Shown here: positions 40,909 through 50,211 of the stretch, piece by piece
Layout: each line of letters opens with the position of its first letter
Numbering within the stretch: the first letter of the stretch is position 1
NCBI RefSeq assembly: GCF_000179555.1
Contig: NZ_AECZ01000002.1
Location: forward strand, 1-64,000
Length of the DNA stretch: 64,000 nt
Origin: Solidesulfovibrio fructosivorans JJ]
GTDB taxonomy: Bacteria > Desulfobacterota > Desulfovibrionia > Desulfovibrionales > Desulfovibrionaceae
Direction of reading: 5' to 3'
Notes under the pieces: model-generated
The model's input: only the letters and a program-made list of their open reading frames with translations
Told to the model about the DNA's origin: nothing
Databases searched by the model: none
Program-made: the position numbers and the translations under genes

Positions 40909-41334
40909 ATGGCCCAACTTCTCCTTGAAATCGTCACTCCGGACAAGCTCGTCTTGTCCCAGGACGTGGAGTATGTGGGCGCGCCGGGTCTGCTTGGCGA
41001 ATTCGGCGTTATGGCCAACCACATCCCGTTTCTGTCCGCCCTTGGCATCGGTAGCCTGATGTACAAGGCCGGCGGGAAGGCTCACTACATCTTCGTTTCC
41101 GGCGGCTTTGCCGAGGTTTCGGGGAACAAGGTGACCGTCCTTGCCGAGGTGGCCGAGCGCCCCGAGGACATCGATGTGGAACGCGCGCGCAGAGCCCAGG
41201 AACGGGCCAAGCAGCGCCTGGAACGTGAACGCGAGAAGGTCGACTTCGCCCGGGCCCAGGCCGCCATGCAGCGTGCCTTCTACCGGATGAAGGTGCGGGA
41301 GACCGCCGGCTCCTTGGCGTCCACGGCCCACTAG
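40909..41334 (+). CDS. atpC: ATP synthase F1 subunit epsilon
   Basis: 141 residues. N-terminal beta barrel ([42 protein letters not shown]) and C-terminal two helices ([19 protein letters not shown]). It is five bases after atpD and ends with a strong terminator at 41360, so it closes the operon. Confidence 0.97.
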   Translation: MAQLLLEIVTPDKLVLSQDVEYVGAPGLLGEFGVMANHIPFLSALGIGSLMYKAGGKAHYIFVSGGFAEVSGNKVTVLAEVAERPEDIDVERARRAQERAKQRLEREREKVDFARAQAAMQRAFYRMKVRETAGSLASTAH

Positions 41335-41359
41335 TCGCAGACGCGAAACGACATGTAAC

Positions 41360-41394
41360 ACGGGCGCGGCCATTTGGTTGCGCCCGTTTTTTTT
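41360..41394 (+). terminator. Rho-independent terminator of the atp operon
   Basis: ACGGGCGC/GCGCCCGT stem of 8 bp, 12-base loop, T8. It separates atpC from the second epsilon-like gene. Confidence 0.92.
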
Positions 41395-41467
41395 GCCCTC
41401 GCCTCGCCGCTTTTGTCCGGGTGCGTTTCCTGGTAGATTGGCGCCCGTCGGGGGGAAAGGGGAAGGT

Positions 41468-41905
41468 ATGGCGAAATCGCTCTTGCTCGAAATCGTGACG
41501 CCGGACCGGCTGGTGCTGCGGCTTGACGTTGCATCCGTGACCGGGGCCGGCACGGCGGGCGCGTTTACCGCGTTGCCCCTGCATATTCCGTTTCTCACGT
41601 CCTTGACGGTCGGCTACCTGTCCTACCGCGTTGCCGGGGTGGTGAACTCCGTTTTCGTCTCCGGCGGCTTTGCCGATGTCACGTTTGACAAAGTCCTCGT
41701 TTTGGCCGAAGCGGCCGAACTGCCCGAGGAAATCGACGTGGACCGCGCCAGGAAGGCCCGGGAACGCGCTGCGGCCCGCCTCGCCGTCGAACAGCGGGAA
41801 GACATAGATTATGCCCGGGCCAAATCGGCCCTGCAGCGGGCGATCTTGCGCATCAGGCTGCACGAGCTCGGCAAGAGCGGCCTGGGACCACGCACGGGCG
41901 CCTAG
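41468..41905 (+). CDS. Second, diverged ATP synthase epsilon-like protein
   Basis: 145 residues clearly homologous to AtpC just upstream: [24 protein letters not shown] aligns with [24 protein letters not shown], and VSGGFADVTFDKVLVLAEAAELPEEIDVDRARKARERA with the C-terminal helices. The [13 protein letters not shown] loop is changed to GAFTALPLHIPFL. It is behind the atp terminator and has its own Shine-Dalgarno (GGAAGG), so it is likely transcribed separately. A tandem duplication followed by divergence is the simplest reading; a regulatory or alternative epsilon is possible. Confidence 0.85.
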   Translation: MAKSLLLEIVTPDRLVLRLDVASVTGAGTAGAFTALPLHIPFLTSLTVGYLSYRVAGVVNSVFVSGGFADVTFDKVLVLAEAAELPEEIDVDRARKARERAAARLAVEQREDIDYARAKSALQRAILRIRLHELGKSGLGPRTGA

Positions 41906-41990
41906 CGTCGCCGGCCGCGAGCGGCCTGTTTTCGCCCGTGCCTTCCGGCGCGGCGCGTACATTTTTGCCTGACGGCGTTTGGAGATACGC

Positions 41991-43352
41991 ATGAACGAGC
42001 GCATTGGCGCGTTGATTCTGGCGGCGGGAAAGGGGACGCGCATGAAAAGCGACGCCCCGAAAGTGCTCAAGACCCTGCTTGGCGAGCCCATGCTTTGGTA
42101 TGGCGAGCGGGCCATGGCCGCCCTTTTGGGCGAGCGGGTGCTGACCGTCATCGGGCACCGCGCCGAAGCGGTCGAGGCCGCGTTTCCCGACCTCGCCGGC
42201 CGGTTCGTGCTCCAGGCCGAGCAGCTCGGCACCGGCCATGCCCTGTCCGTGGCTATGCCGCGCCTTGTGGACGAAGGCTACACGCATGTGCTGGTGGCCA
42301 ACGGCGACGCGCCGCTGGTGACGGCCGAAAGCCTGGGCGCGTTTATCAAGGAAGCGCTCGACGCGGCGGCGGATGTCGCCTTCGTGTCCATTGAACTGCC
42401 CGATCCCGGCGCGTACGGCCGGGTGGTGCGCCAGGGCGGGGGCGTGCGCATCGTCGAGGCCAAGGATTACGATACGTCGCGTGACGGCCCGGCCACGGGC
42501 GAAATCAACGCCGGCGTGTATTTGCTGCGGCTGGAGGCGATCGCGCCGCTTCTGGCCAAATTGCGTAACGACAACAAAAACGGCGAATATTACATCACCG
42601 ATCTGGTGGCGCTCGGCGCGGAAGCGGGGCTTGCCGTCCTGGCCGTCAACCGGGGCGACGATCCGGCCTATCTCGGCATCAACAGCCCCCGCGAACTGGT
42701 CGCAGCCGAGGAGGCGCTGCGCCGCCGCATCGTCGACGCCCATCTCGACGCCGGCGTGGTCGTCCGGGCGGCGGAGGCGGTGCGCATCGGCCCGCGCGTG
42801 ACCATCGCCCCCGGCGTGGAACTGTGCGGCCCGCTGGAGCTTTACGGCGACACCAGCCTCGCGGCCGGGGTCACGGTCTGGTCACACTGCGTCCTCGCCC
42901 GCGCCGCAATCGGCGAAAACGTCACCTTGCATTCTTTTTGCCACTTGCAGGACGCGCGCGTGGCGGCCGGCTGCCAGGTCGGTCCCTATGCCCGGCTGCG
43001 CCCCGGAGCGCGGCTTCTGGAAGGGGCCAAAATCGGCAATTTCGTGGAAATGAAGAAATCGACCCTGGGGCCGGGCGCCAAGGCCAGCCATCTCACCTAC
43101 CTGGGCGACGCCGACGTCGGGGCCGAAGCCAATATCGGGGCCGGCACCATCACCTGCAATTACGACGGCGTCAACAAACACAAAACCGTCATCGGGGCCC
43201 ATGCCTTCATCGGCTCCAACAGCGCCCTGGTCGCGCCCGTGACCATCGGCGACGGGGCCCTTGTCGGGGCCGGTTCCGTGATTACTTCCAATGTGCCGGA
43301 CGGGGCTTTGGCCCTGGGGCGCGGCAGGCAAGTGACAAAGCCGCGCAAATAA
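41991..43352 (+). CDS. glmU: Bifunctional UDP-GlcNAc pyrophosphorylase / GlcN-1-P acetyltransferase
   Basis: 453 residues. The N-terminal nucleotidyltransferase has LAAGKGTRMKSDAPKVL, the second half a left-handed beta-helix (hexapeptide repeats) ending TYLGDADVGAEANIGAGTITCNYDGVNK with the acetyl-CoA site. It makes UDP-GlcNAc for peptidoglycan and LPS. ATG 41991 follows GGAG. Confidence 0.97.
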   Translation: MNERIGALILAAGKGTRMKSDAPKVLKTLLGEPMLWYGERAMAALLGERVLTVIGHRAEAVEAAFPDLAGRFVLQAEQLGTGHALSVAMPRLVDEGYTHVLVANGDAPLVTAESLGAFIKEALDAAADVAFVSIELPDPGAYGRVVRQGGGVRIVEAKDYDTSRDGPATGEINAGVYLLRLEAIAPLLAKLRNDNKNGEYYITDLVALGAEAGLAVLAVNRGDDPAYLGINSPRELVAAEEALRRRIVDAHLDAGVVVRAAEAVRIGPRVTIAPGVELCGPLELYGDTSLAAGVTVWSHCVLARAAIGENVTLHSFCHLQDARVAAGCQVGPYARLRPGARLLEGAKIGNFVEMKKSTLGPGAKASHLTYLGDADVGAEANIGAGTITCNYDGVNKHKTVIGAHAFIGSNSALVAPVTIGDGALVGAGSVITSNVPDGALALGRGRQVTKPRK

Positions 43353-43387
43353 GATGACGGCTTGATTTTGGGACTGTTCGGGCGTAG

Positions 43388-43576
43388 ATGGAAGCCATGG
43401 ACATTTTCGATACGCTTGAGCAACGCGTGGAAGAGCTTGTGGCCCTCAAGAAGGCCTTGGAAGAAGAGAACGCGACGCTTCGGGCCGAGGTGGCCAGGCT
43501 TTCCGAAGAAAAGAAGGCCGTGGCCGAAAGGATCGACGGACTCCTGGCCAAGCTCCAGGTCGAACTGGAGCCGTAA
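43388..43576 (+). CDS. zapB: ZapB-like coiled-coil division protein
   Basis: 62 residues, almost wholly a coiled coil (DTLEQRVEELVALKKALEEENATLRAEVARLSEEKKAVAERI). Length, composition and location directly before zapA match the ZapB-like DUF904 proteins. ATG 43388 and ATG 43397 are both possible starts. Confidence 0.75.
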   Translation: MEAMDIFDTLEQRVEELVALKKALEEENATLRAEVARLSEEKKAVAERIDGLLAKLQVELEP

Positions 43577-43615
43577 CCTCCCGATCGACGTCATATCAGC
43601 CGGGACGGCTGCGGG

Positions 43616-43879
43616 GTGTCGATGCCCAGTTATAATGTGTCCATTTTGGGCTTTGAGCTGTCTTTCAAGACGGACGCGCGCGAGCGGCGCGTCGAATCCG
43701 CCAGGGAACTGGTGGAGCAACGCTGCAACAACATGTTGAAGGCGGGCGGGAAAACTCTCGGTAAGGAGAAATTGCTGGCCTATGTCGCCTTGGGTCTGGC
43801 CGACGATGTGCTCATGTCTAACCAGCGGCTGACCGACCTCGAAACCCGGGTCGGGGCGCTGCTGACCAAGATAGATTGA
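43616..43879 (+). CDS. zapA: Cell division protein ZapA
   Basis: 87 residues. NVSILGFELSFKTDARERRVESARELVEQRCNNM is the globular head and LAYVALGLADDVLMSNQRLTDLETRV the helix that tetramerises and bundles FtsZ. GTG 43616 or ATG 43622 may start it. It precedes the 6S RNA, as zapA does in many bacteria. Confidence 0.92.
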   Translation: MSMPSYNVSILGFELSFKTDARERRVESARELVEQRCNNMLKAGGKTLGKEKLLAYVALGLADDVLMSNQRLTDLETRVGALLTKID

Positions 43880-43881
43880 TT

Positions 43882-44085
43882 GCCGCCGTGTGGCGGCTGT
43901 TGGAAAGTTCCCTGGAGTGTGCGTGATTGTTGATTTATTTTTGAGCCGATACTCAAAAATAGGATGCCGCGACGTGTGGCTGGTGTGCGTGCCCGGCTGC
44001 GACCGGGTGGCCTGAAGGTCAAACAGGGGCGTCCGCCTTGGTTGCCAAGGTTCAAAAGAATTGACGACACGGCGCTCCGGGGCTT
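43882..44085 (+). ncRNA. ssrS: 6S RNA
   Basis: The gap between zapA and rny folds as 6S RNA. A closing stem CGCCGTGT (43884-43891) pairs with ACACGGCG (44067-44074). Inside, GAGCCGATACTC and the arm GTGCGTGCCCGGCTGCG with CGACCGGGTGGCC correspond to the conserved bulge and flanking arms of the E. coli RNA, and CGCCTTGGTTGCCAAGGTTC to its CCTTGAACCAAGGGTTCAAGG region. It binds sigma-70 RNA polymerase in stationary phase. Ends are approximate; the 3' end could lie a few bases on. Confidence 0.82.
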
Positions 44086-44252
44086 TTACATAAACCAGGC
44101 AAAGCGCGCCGGCGGCGCCCAAAACCGCCCGCAAGCCTCCCTGGAATCGCGCCAAACCCCTTGCGGCACGCTGCGGGCCGTTTCACGGATTTGAAAAAAA
44201 ATCCGATCCCTTGCTTTTCGAGTCCCTTCCTCTCCCCGCTTCGGGAGAACCT

Positions 44253-45812
44253 ATGGAATTCTCGACCATATTCATGGGAATTGTGGGCGTGGGACTCGGT
44301 CTGCCGGCCGGTTACTACCTCGACAAATGGATTTCCCAAAAAACCCTCAACGAGGCCAAAAGCCTGTCCGACCGCATCCTGGACGAAGCCCGCAAGGAAG
44401 CCTCCGCCCATAAGAAGGAAGTCGTTCTGGCCGCCCAGGACGAACTGTTCCGCCAGAAGCAGGAGCTGGAAAAGGAGTTCCGCGACAAGATTGCTTCCGT
44501 GGAGGACAAGGAGGAGCAGGTGCTGCGCCGTCGTGAGCGCCTGGAGGAAAAGCAGGAGCTGATCGTCCAGAAGGAATCCGAAATGCTGGCCACGGAAAAG
44601 CGCCTGACCGCCAAGGAGCGCGAGCTCGACGAGAAGGGCGAGGAACTTTCCCGGCTGGCCGTCGAACACGACAAGCGGCTCCAGGAGATTTCCGGGCTGA
44701 CCATGGAGGAGGCCAAAAAGCGGCTCATGGACGAAATCGAGTCCAAGACCCGCCACGAGGCCGCCCGCATGATCCGCCAGATCGAGACCGAGGCCAAGGA
44801 AACGGCGGACAAAAGCGGCAAGAAGATCCTGGCGCTCGCCATCCAGCGCTATGCCGGCGATTTCGTGGCCGAGCAGACCGTCACCGCCGTGACGCTGCCG
44901 TCCGAAGAGATGAAAGGCCGCATCATCGGCCGCGAGGGCCGCAACATCCGCGCCCTGGAAGCCGCCACCGGCGTGGACCTCATCATCGACGACACGCCCG
45001 AGACCGTCATCCTTTCCGCCTTTTCGCCGCTCAAACGCCAGATCGCCAAGATGGCCCTGGAACGGCTCATCACCGACGGCCGCATCCATCCCGCCCGCAT
45101 CGAGGACATCGTCCACAAGTGCGAGCAGGAACTCGACGTCAAGGTGCGCGAAATCGGTGAGCAGGCCACCTTCGACACCGGCGTCCACGGCATCCATCCC
45201 GAGCTCGTGCGCCTTCTCGGCCAGCTCCAGTACCGCACCAGCTATTCCCAGAACGTGCTCCAGCACTCCCTGGAAGTGGCCTCTCTGGCCGGCATCATGG
45301 CCGCCGAACTGAACCTCGACGTCAAGCGGGCCAAGCGGGCCGGGCTGCTGCACGATATCGGCAAGGCCGTGGACCACGAGATCGAAGGCCCCCATGCCCT
45401 TATCGGCGCGGACCTGGCCAAGAAATACGGCGAACCCGGCGACATCCTCCACGCCATCCAGGCCCACCACGAGGACGTGCCGCCCAAGTCCGTTCTGGCG
45501 ACCCTGGTCCAGGCGGCGGACAGCCTTTCCGGCGCGCGTCCCGGCGCGCGCAAGGAGCTGCTTGAAAGCTACGTCAAGCGCCTGGAGGAGCTCGAGAACC
45601 TGGCCACGGACTTCGACGGCGTGTCCAAGGCCTACGCCATCCAGGCCGGCCGCGAGATCCGGGTCATGGTCGATTCCGAGAACGTGGACGACGACAAGAC
45701 GTTTCTTTTGTGCAAGGACATTGCCAAGCGCATCGAGGACAACCTGACCTACCCCGGCCAGATCCGGGTCACGGTCATCCGCGAGAAGCGGGCTGTCGGC
45801 TTCGCCAAATAG
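44253..45812 (+). CDS. rny: Ribonuclease Y
   Basis: 519 residues. N-terminal membrane anchor ([21 protein letters not shown]), a long coiled coil (about 25-200), a KH domain ([33 protein letters not shown]) and an HD domain ([25 protein letters not shown]). It starts mRNA decay at the membrane. ATG 44253 follows GGGAG. A terminator is found 18 bases after the stop. Confidence 0.97.
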   Translation: MEFSTIFMGIVGVGLGLPAGYYLDKWISQKTLNEAKSLSDRILDEARKEASAHKKEVVLAAQDELFRQKQELEKEFRDKIASVEDKEEQVLRRRERLEEKQELIVQKESEMLATEKRLTAKERELDEKGEELSRLAVEHDKRLQEISGLTMEEAKKRLMDEIESKTRHEAARMIRQIETEAKETADKSGKKILALAIQRYAGDFVAEQTVTAVTLPSEEMKGRIIGREGRNIRALEAATGVDLIIDDTPETVILSAFSPLKRQIAKMALERLITDGRIHPARIEDIVHKCEQELDVKVREIGEQATFDTGVHGIHPELVRLLGQLQYRTSYSQNVLQHSLEVASLAGIMAAELNLDVKRAKRAGLLHDIGKAVDHEIEGPHALIGADLAKKYGEPGDILHAIQAHHEDVPPKSVLATLVQAADSLSGARPGARKELLESYVKRLEELENLATDFDGVSKAYAIQAGREIRVMVDSENVDDDKTFLLCKDIAKRIEDNLTYPGQIRVTVIREKRAVGFAK

Positions 45813-45829
45813 GCGGGCTTTTTCGTGTC

Positions 45830-45857
45830 GGGGGCGCGTAAGCGCCCCCTTTGTTTT
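45830..45857 (+). terminator. Rho-independent terminator after rny
   Basis: GGGGGCGC/GCGCCCCC stem with GTAA loop, followed by TTTGTTTT. It may be partial, since ymdB is often co-transcribed with rny. Confidence 0.75.
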
Positions 45858-45981
45858 GCGGCATCGAAAATACGTCGGCAAGCCGCGGTCCATGGACACG
45901 CCCGATCCCCGCGCCCAGGCGGACGCGGCCGGCGTTGCGGGCGAGATTCTCCGACCCCGGCCGAAGGGAGCGGCCCGCCGC

Positions 45982-46758
45982 ATGCGCATTCTTTTTCTGG
46001 GCGATATCGTCGGCCGGCCGGGCAGAAGCATCGTCTTCGAACGGTTGGGCCAGGTCCGGCGCGACCTGTCCCTCGATCTGGTCGTCGCCAACGGCGAAAA
46101 CGCCTCGGGCGGCATCGGACTGACGGCCAAGGCGGCCCGGCAGTTGCTTGACGCCGGCATCGACGTCCTGACCGGCGGCAACCATATCTTCCGCCACAAG
46201 GACATCCTGCCGGTGTTCGCGAGCGAAGACCGCCTGTTGCGTCCGGCGAATTATCCGCCCGGCGCGCCGGGCGTCGGCTGGCGGGTCTACCGGCCGGCCG
46301 GCCTCCCCGCCTTCGCGGTCATAAATCTCCTCGGCCGGGTGTTCATGCCGGCCGTGGACTGTCCCTTCCGCGCCGCCGACGCCATCCTGGCCGAAATCCC
46401 CACGGACGTGACGCTGTGCCTCGTCGATTTCCACGCCGAGGCCACTTCGGAGAAAAAGGCCCTGGCCTACTACCTGGACGGCCGGGTCAGCGCCGTGCTC
46501 GGCACCCACACCCATGTCCAGACCAACGACGCCCAGCTTTTGCCCCGGGGCACGGCCACGCTCACCGACTGCGGCATGACCGGACCGGCCGCCTCGGCCT
46601 TGGGCATGGCCCCCGAAGAGGTCATCGCCCGCTATCTGACCGGGCTGCACCATCGCTTCGTCGTGGCCCGCACGCCGCCGGAAATGCAAGGCGCGCTGCT
46701 GGATGTTGACGCGGCCACGGGCAAGGTCGTAACTATCGCTGCCTGGCGACTGACGTAA
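45982..46758 (+). CDS. ymdB: YmdB-type metallophosphoesterase (TIGR00282)
   Basis: 258 residues. FLGDIVGRPGR, NGENASGGIGLT, GGNHIFRHKDI and GTHTHVQTND are the dimetal-binding motifs. Family members hydrolyse cyclic nucleotides in Bacillus and often sit next to rny. ATG 45982 begins MRILFLGDIVG; upstream extensions lack support. Confidence 0.93.
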   Translation: MRILFLGDIVGRPGRSIVFERLGQVRRDLSLDLVVANGENASGGIGLTAKAARQLLDAGIDVLTGGNHIFRHKDILPVFASEDRLLRPANYPPGAPGVGWRVYRPAGLPAFAVINLLGRVFMPAVDCPFRAADAILAEIPTDVTLCLVDFHAEATSEKKALAYYLDGRVSAVLGTHTHVQTNDAQLLPRGTATLTDCGMTGPAASALGMAPEEVIARYLTGLHHRFVVARTPPEMQGALLDVDAATGKVVTIAAWRLT

Positions 46759-46785
46759 GGGTCGCCGCAAACGGAGGAACCTGCC

Positions 46786-47265
46786 ATGATCCGTCGCCTT
46801 CATGCCGTGGCCCTGGCCGCCGCGTTCGTCGTCCTGGCCGCCGGCGCCGCCCTGGCCGCACCCGAGCGCATGGCCATCTACATGACCGTGGCCGGACCGC
46901 TGGAGCTGGTGCGCGACGGCGCGACCTCCTCCATTCTGCTCGGCGGCAAGGTCATCCACCAGTCCCAGGGCGCGTCCCTGACCGCCCAGTCCTACATGAG
47001 CGTGGGCGATCCGTCCGACGGCTACGACGCGCTCCTGTTGCGCCATGGCGTTGGCGACGCCGAGTGCCCCATCACCTTCGACCTCGTCACCGTGGGGGCC
47101 GACAAGGCCTCCCTCGTCACGCCGAATATCAATAAATGTTCGCGGCTGGTGAGCATCAACGTCGACGGCGACAAGCTCATGCTGGTCACGGAAAAGCAAA
47201 ACGGCCGTACCGAAGTCATCGAATACAACGACGCCAAACGTCGCGGCGGCGGCAAAAAACCATAA
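46786..47265 (+). CDS. Exported hypothetical protein, 159 aa
   Basis: Signal peptide MIRRLHAVALAAAFVVLAAGAALA. The mature part (RMAIYMTVAGPLELVRDGATSSILLGGKV) looks beta-rich with one Cys pair (ECPIT, NKCSR). The tail is basic. No family is recognised; it lies 27 bases after ymdB with GGAGG before its start. Confidence 0.7.
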   Translation: MIRRLHAVALAAAFVVLAAGAALAAPERMAIYMTVAGPLELVRDGATSSILLGGKVIHQSQGASLTAQSYMSVGDPSDGYDALLLRHGVGDAECPITFDLVTVGADKASLVTPNINKCSRLVSINVDGDKLMLVTEKQNGRTEVIEYNDAKRRGGGKKP

Positions 47266-47273
47266 GGATACCC

Positions 47274-47633
47274 ATGCTGCGCATCCTCGTGCTGACGGCT
47301 CTCATTCTTGCCTCGACCCTTTCCGGTTGCGGCGACGAAACGGTCTACGACTGGCAGCGTCCCCACGATACCTATCAGGTCGGCTCGTTCAGCAAATACC
47401 AGAACGCCGAGGCGCTCAAAAGCAAGCTGCAGAAAAACGGCTTCGACTGCCGCATCGAAACCGACATCAAGAACGGGCAGTTTTTTCTCAACGTGCTTGT
47501 CGACGTCTACAACAAGACCCCGGACACGCTGCCGCGGCTCGAACAAATAAGCGGCGTCAAGCCGTATCTGCGCGGTCCCAAGACCGGCGAAACGGCCAAG
47601 CCGGCCGCCCCGATCCCCGGCAAGGACATCTGA
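47274..47633 (+). CDS. SPOR-domain lipoprotein
   Basis: 119 residues. Lipobox LSGC ends the signal sequence at Cys19; then YQVGSFSKYQNAEALKSKLQKNGFDCRIE is a SPOR repeat, which binds denuded septal peptidoglycan. AAGGATA precedes ATG 47274. It is eight bases after the preceding gene and 38 bases before tyrS. Confidence 0.85.
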   Translation: MLRILVLTALILASTLSGCGDETVYDWQRPHDTYQVGSFSKYQNAEALKSKLQKNGFDCRIETDIKNGQFFLNVLVDVYNKTPDTLPRLEQISGVKPYLRGPKTGETAKPAAPIPGKDI

Positions 47634-47671
47634 TTTTCCGCGAGATTTCCGACAACCCAAAAGGACCCGTC

Positions 47672-48946
47672 TTGAACATCTTCGACGAACTCTCCTGGCG
47701 TGGCCTCGTCCACCAGACCTCCGACGACGCCGGATTGCGCGAGCACCTCGAGACTCCGGGCCGCGTGCTCTACTGCGGCTTCGACCCCACGGCCGACAGC
47801 CTGCACATCGGCAACCTGGTGCCGCTTCTGGCCCTGGCCCGCTTCGCCAAGGCCGGGCACAGGCCCCTTTTCCTGCTCGGCGGCGCGACCGGGCTTATCG
47901 GCGACCCCAGCGGCAAGGACAAGGAACGCCAGCTCAAGACCGCCGAGACCATTGCCGCCTCGGCCGAGAAGATAAAGACCCATGCCCTGGCCTTTTTCGC
48001 CCGCGTGGGCGTTGAAGGCGAGGTCACGCCGGCCAATAACCTGGACTGGACCCGGCCCATGTCCGTCATCGAGTTTTTGCGCGACATCGGCAAGCATTTC
48101 ACCATCAACTACATGATGGCCAAGGATTCGGTGAAATCGCGCATCGGCCGCGAGGAGACCGGCATCTCCTACACCGAATTCAGCTACATGATCCTCCAGT
48201 CCATGGACTTCGAGCACTTAAACCGCACCCTCGGCTGCACGCTCCAGATCGGCGGCGGCGACCAGTTCGGCAACATCACCGCCGGCCTGGAACTCATCCG
48301 CCGCAAGACCGGCAACACGGCCTACGGTCTGACCTTTCCGCTGATCACCACCGCCTCGGGCGCGAAATTCGGCAAGAGCGAAAAGGGCGCGATCTTTCTC
48401 AACCCCGAACTGACCTCGCCCTACGCCTTCTACCAGTACTGGATCAACGCCGACGACCGCGACGTCTGCAACTTCCTGCGCTATTTCACGTTCCTGCCCA
48501 AGGAAGAGATCGACGCCCTGGCCGTGGAAACCGCCGAGCGGCCGCATCTGCGCGCCGCCCAGAAGCGTCTGGCCCGCGAAACCACCGCCATGATCCACGG
48601 CGAGGAGGAACTGGCCAAGGTCGAGGCAGTCACGGAAGCGCTCTTCGGCGGCGGCGAGCTCCACGCCGTGGACCCGGGAACCCTCAAGGCCGCCCTGGAA
48701 GCCGCGCCGGGACTCAATTTCGAGGCGCTCCCCGACGTGCCGCCGCTGCCCAAGCTCCTGGCCGATATCGGCCTGTGCCCGTCCAACTCCCAGGCGCGCA
48801 AGGACATCAAGGCCGGCGGCATCTACCTCAACAACGAACGCGTCCCCTCTGAGGACCGGGCCCTCGTTGCCGAAGACTTTCTCGGCGGCGACCTGCTCAT
48901 CCTGCGCAAGGGCAAGAAGAACTACGGCGTCGTGACGTTGGGGTAG
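47672..48946 (+). CDS. tyrS: Tyrosyl-tRNA synthetase
   Basis: 424 residues. HIGH motif in DSLHIGNLVPLLAL, KMSKS in GAKFGKSEKGAIF, an S4-type C-terminal domain (ARKDIKAGGIYLNNERV). TTG start at 47672 is fixed by AAGGA and the family N-terminus NIFDELSWRGLVHQ. A repeat-filled gap follows. Confidence 0.97.
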   Translation: MNIFDELSWRGLVHQTSDDAGLREHLETPGRVLYCGFDPTADSLHIGNLVPLLALARFAKAGHRPLFLLGGATGLIGDPSGKDKERQLKTAETIAASAEKIKTHALAFFARVGVEGEVTPANNLDWTRPMSVIEFLRDIGKHFTINYMMAKDSVKSRIGREETGISYTEFSYMILQSMDFEHLNRTLGCTLQIGGGDQFGNITAGLELIRRKTGNTAYGLTFPLITTASGAKFGKSEKGAIFLNPELTSPYAFYQYWINADDRDVCNFLRYFTFLPKEEIDALAVETAERPHLRAAQKRLARETTAMIHGEEELAKVEAVTEALFGGGELHAVDPGTLKAALEAAPGLNFEALPDVPPLPKLLADIGLCPSNSQARKDIKAGGIYLNNERVPSEDRALVAEDFLGGDLLILRKGKKNYGVVTLG

Positions 48947-48954
48947 TGTAGGGG

Positions 48955-49165
48955 AGGCGGGAAGATGCGGGGCTCCGCCCCTGCACCCCGCCGGGAGGCC
49001 GCGGGCCCCCCGGACCCCCCATCCGGTGCGCTTTGGCCGGGCCGGGGAGGGGATGGCTGGCGTGAAGCCGGAGTGTGAAGATGGAGGCGGAATTTGCCGG
49101 GACGGTGCATGTCGCTTCGCGACAAGCTCGCCCCGGACAAATTCCGTCTCCACCACGCCGTCGCC
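48955..49165. repeat. Composite intergenic repeat, partial copy 2 (modules A and B)
   Basis: Module A (48960-49030) is GGGGCTCCGCCCC...CCCCGCCGGG...GGACCCCCC. Module B (49084-49150) pairs GAGGCGGAATTTG with CAAATTCCGTCTC around GTCGCTTCGCGAC. It lacks module C. This is the same orientation as 54243-54720 and opposite to 3596-4105. No gene lies in the 404-base gap 48947-49350. Confidence 0.8.
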
Positions 49166-49233
49166 CCTGCGGGGCGAAGGGTATCGAATTTTTACTGTGG
49201 AAGCCTCATGAGAGGCTCGTATTGATATCGCCC

Positions 49234-49312
49234 CTTTAAAAGTTTTTGGGGAGGGAGAGGGGGTCCGGGGGAGAGGGAACCCCTTTTTTCAAAAAGGGGT
49301 TCCCTCTCCCCC
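49234..49312 (+). repeat. Hairpin repeat, family D, copy 4
   Basis: A perfect 22-bp inverted repeat, 49267-49288 with 49291-49312, preceded by AAAAGTTTTTGGGGAGGG and GGGGTCCGGGG. It ends 38 bases before the prenyltransferase start and is downstream of tyrS. Confidence 0.85.
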
Positions 49313-49350
49313 GGTTCATCCTCCCGCTCTTCCCCTCCCTTGGAGGCACT

Positions 49351-50199
49351 ATGCTGGGTGCGCTGGCGCGGTTGGTGAAGGTGGAGCATTCGGTCTTCGC
49401 CCTGCCGTTTGCGTATATCGGGCTTTTTGTGGCTGCGGGCGGCTGGCCTGGCTGGCGGGCGTTCGTGCTGCTGACGCTGGCCATGGTGGCGATGCGCTCG
49501 TTTGCCATGGCGGTGAACCGGCTGGCCGACGTGCGTTATGACCGGGTCAATCCGCGCACGAGCCGTCGGGAGCTGGTGACGGGCGAGGTGACGCTGCGCC
49601 AGGCCTGGGTTTTCACGGCCGTGTGCGCGGTGGTTTTCGTCGCGGCCTGCGCGGGGCTCAACGCCTTGTGTCTGGCCCTTGCGCCGGTGGCGCTGGTCTG
49701 GGGCGCGTTTTACAGCGTCACCAAGCGGTTCACCTGGCTGTGCCATTTTGTTTTGGGCTCGGTGCTGGGGCTCGCCCCGGTGGCCGGGTGGCTGGCGGTG
49801 AAGCCGGAATTTTCCCTGGCGCCGATCCTCTTCGGCCTGGGCGTGACCTGCTGGACGGCCGGATTCGACGTGTTGTACGCCTGTCAGGACGTGGATTTCG
49901 ACCGGGAGCAGGGCTTGTGGGCCATGCCGGCGAGATTCGGCGTGGGCACGGCGCTTAAGCTCGCGGCTTTTTCCCATGTCGACGCGGCGCTCTTTTTCCT
50001 TTTGGCCGGCTATGCGGCCGGTCTGTCCTGGATCTATTACGCGTTCTGGGCCGTGTGTTCGCTGGTGCTTTTGATCGAACATCGGCTGTTGTCCGAGGAC
50101 GACCTGTCGCGGATCAACGTGGCCTTTTTCACGCTCAACGGCATTATTGCCGTGCTGCTTGGAATCGGGACGCTGTTGGCGGTATTTCTGGCCCGGTAG
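49351..50199 (+). CDS. UbiA-type polyprenyltransferase
   Basis: 282 residues, about eight membrane helices. The first Asp-rich motif is NRLADVRYDRVNPRTSRRE and the second DVLYACQDVDFDREQGL. It attaches a polyprenyl chain to an aromatic ring; in organisms using the futalosine menaquinone route this would be MqnP rather than UbiA. ATG 49351 follows TGGAGG. Confidence 0.9.
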   Translation: MLGALARLVKVEHSVFALPFAYIGLFVAAGGWPGWRAFVLLTLAMVAMRSFAMAVNRLADVRYDRVNPRTSRRELVTGEVTLRQAWVFTAVCAVVFVAACAGLNALCLALAPVALVWGAFYSVTKRFTWLCHFVLGSVLGLAPVAGWLAVKPEFSLAPILFGLGVTCWTAGFDVLYACQDVDFDREQGLWAMPARFGVGTALKLAAFSHVDAALFFLLAGYAAGLSWIYYAFWAVCSLVLLIEHRLLSEDDLSRINVAFFTLNGIIAVLLGIGTLLAVFLAR

Positions 50200-50211
50200 C
50201 GGGGGGATTCC

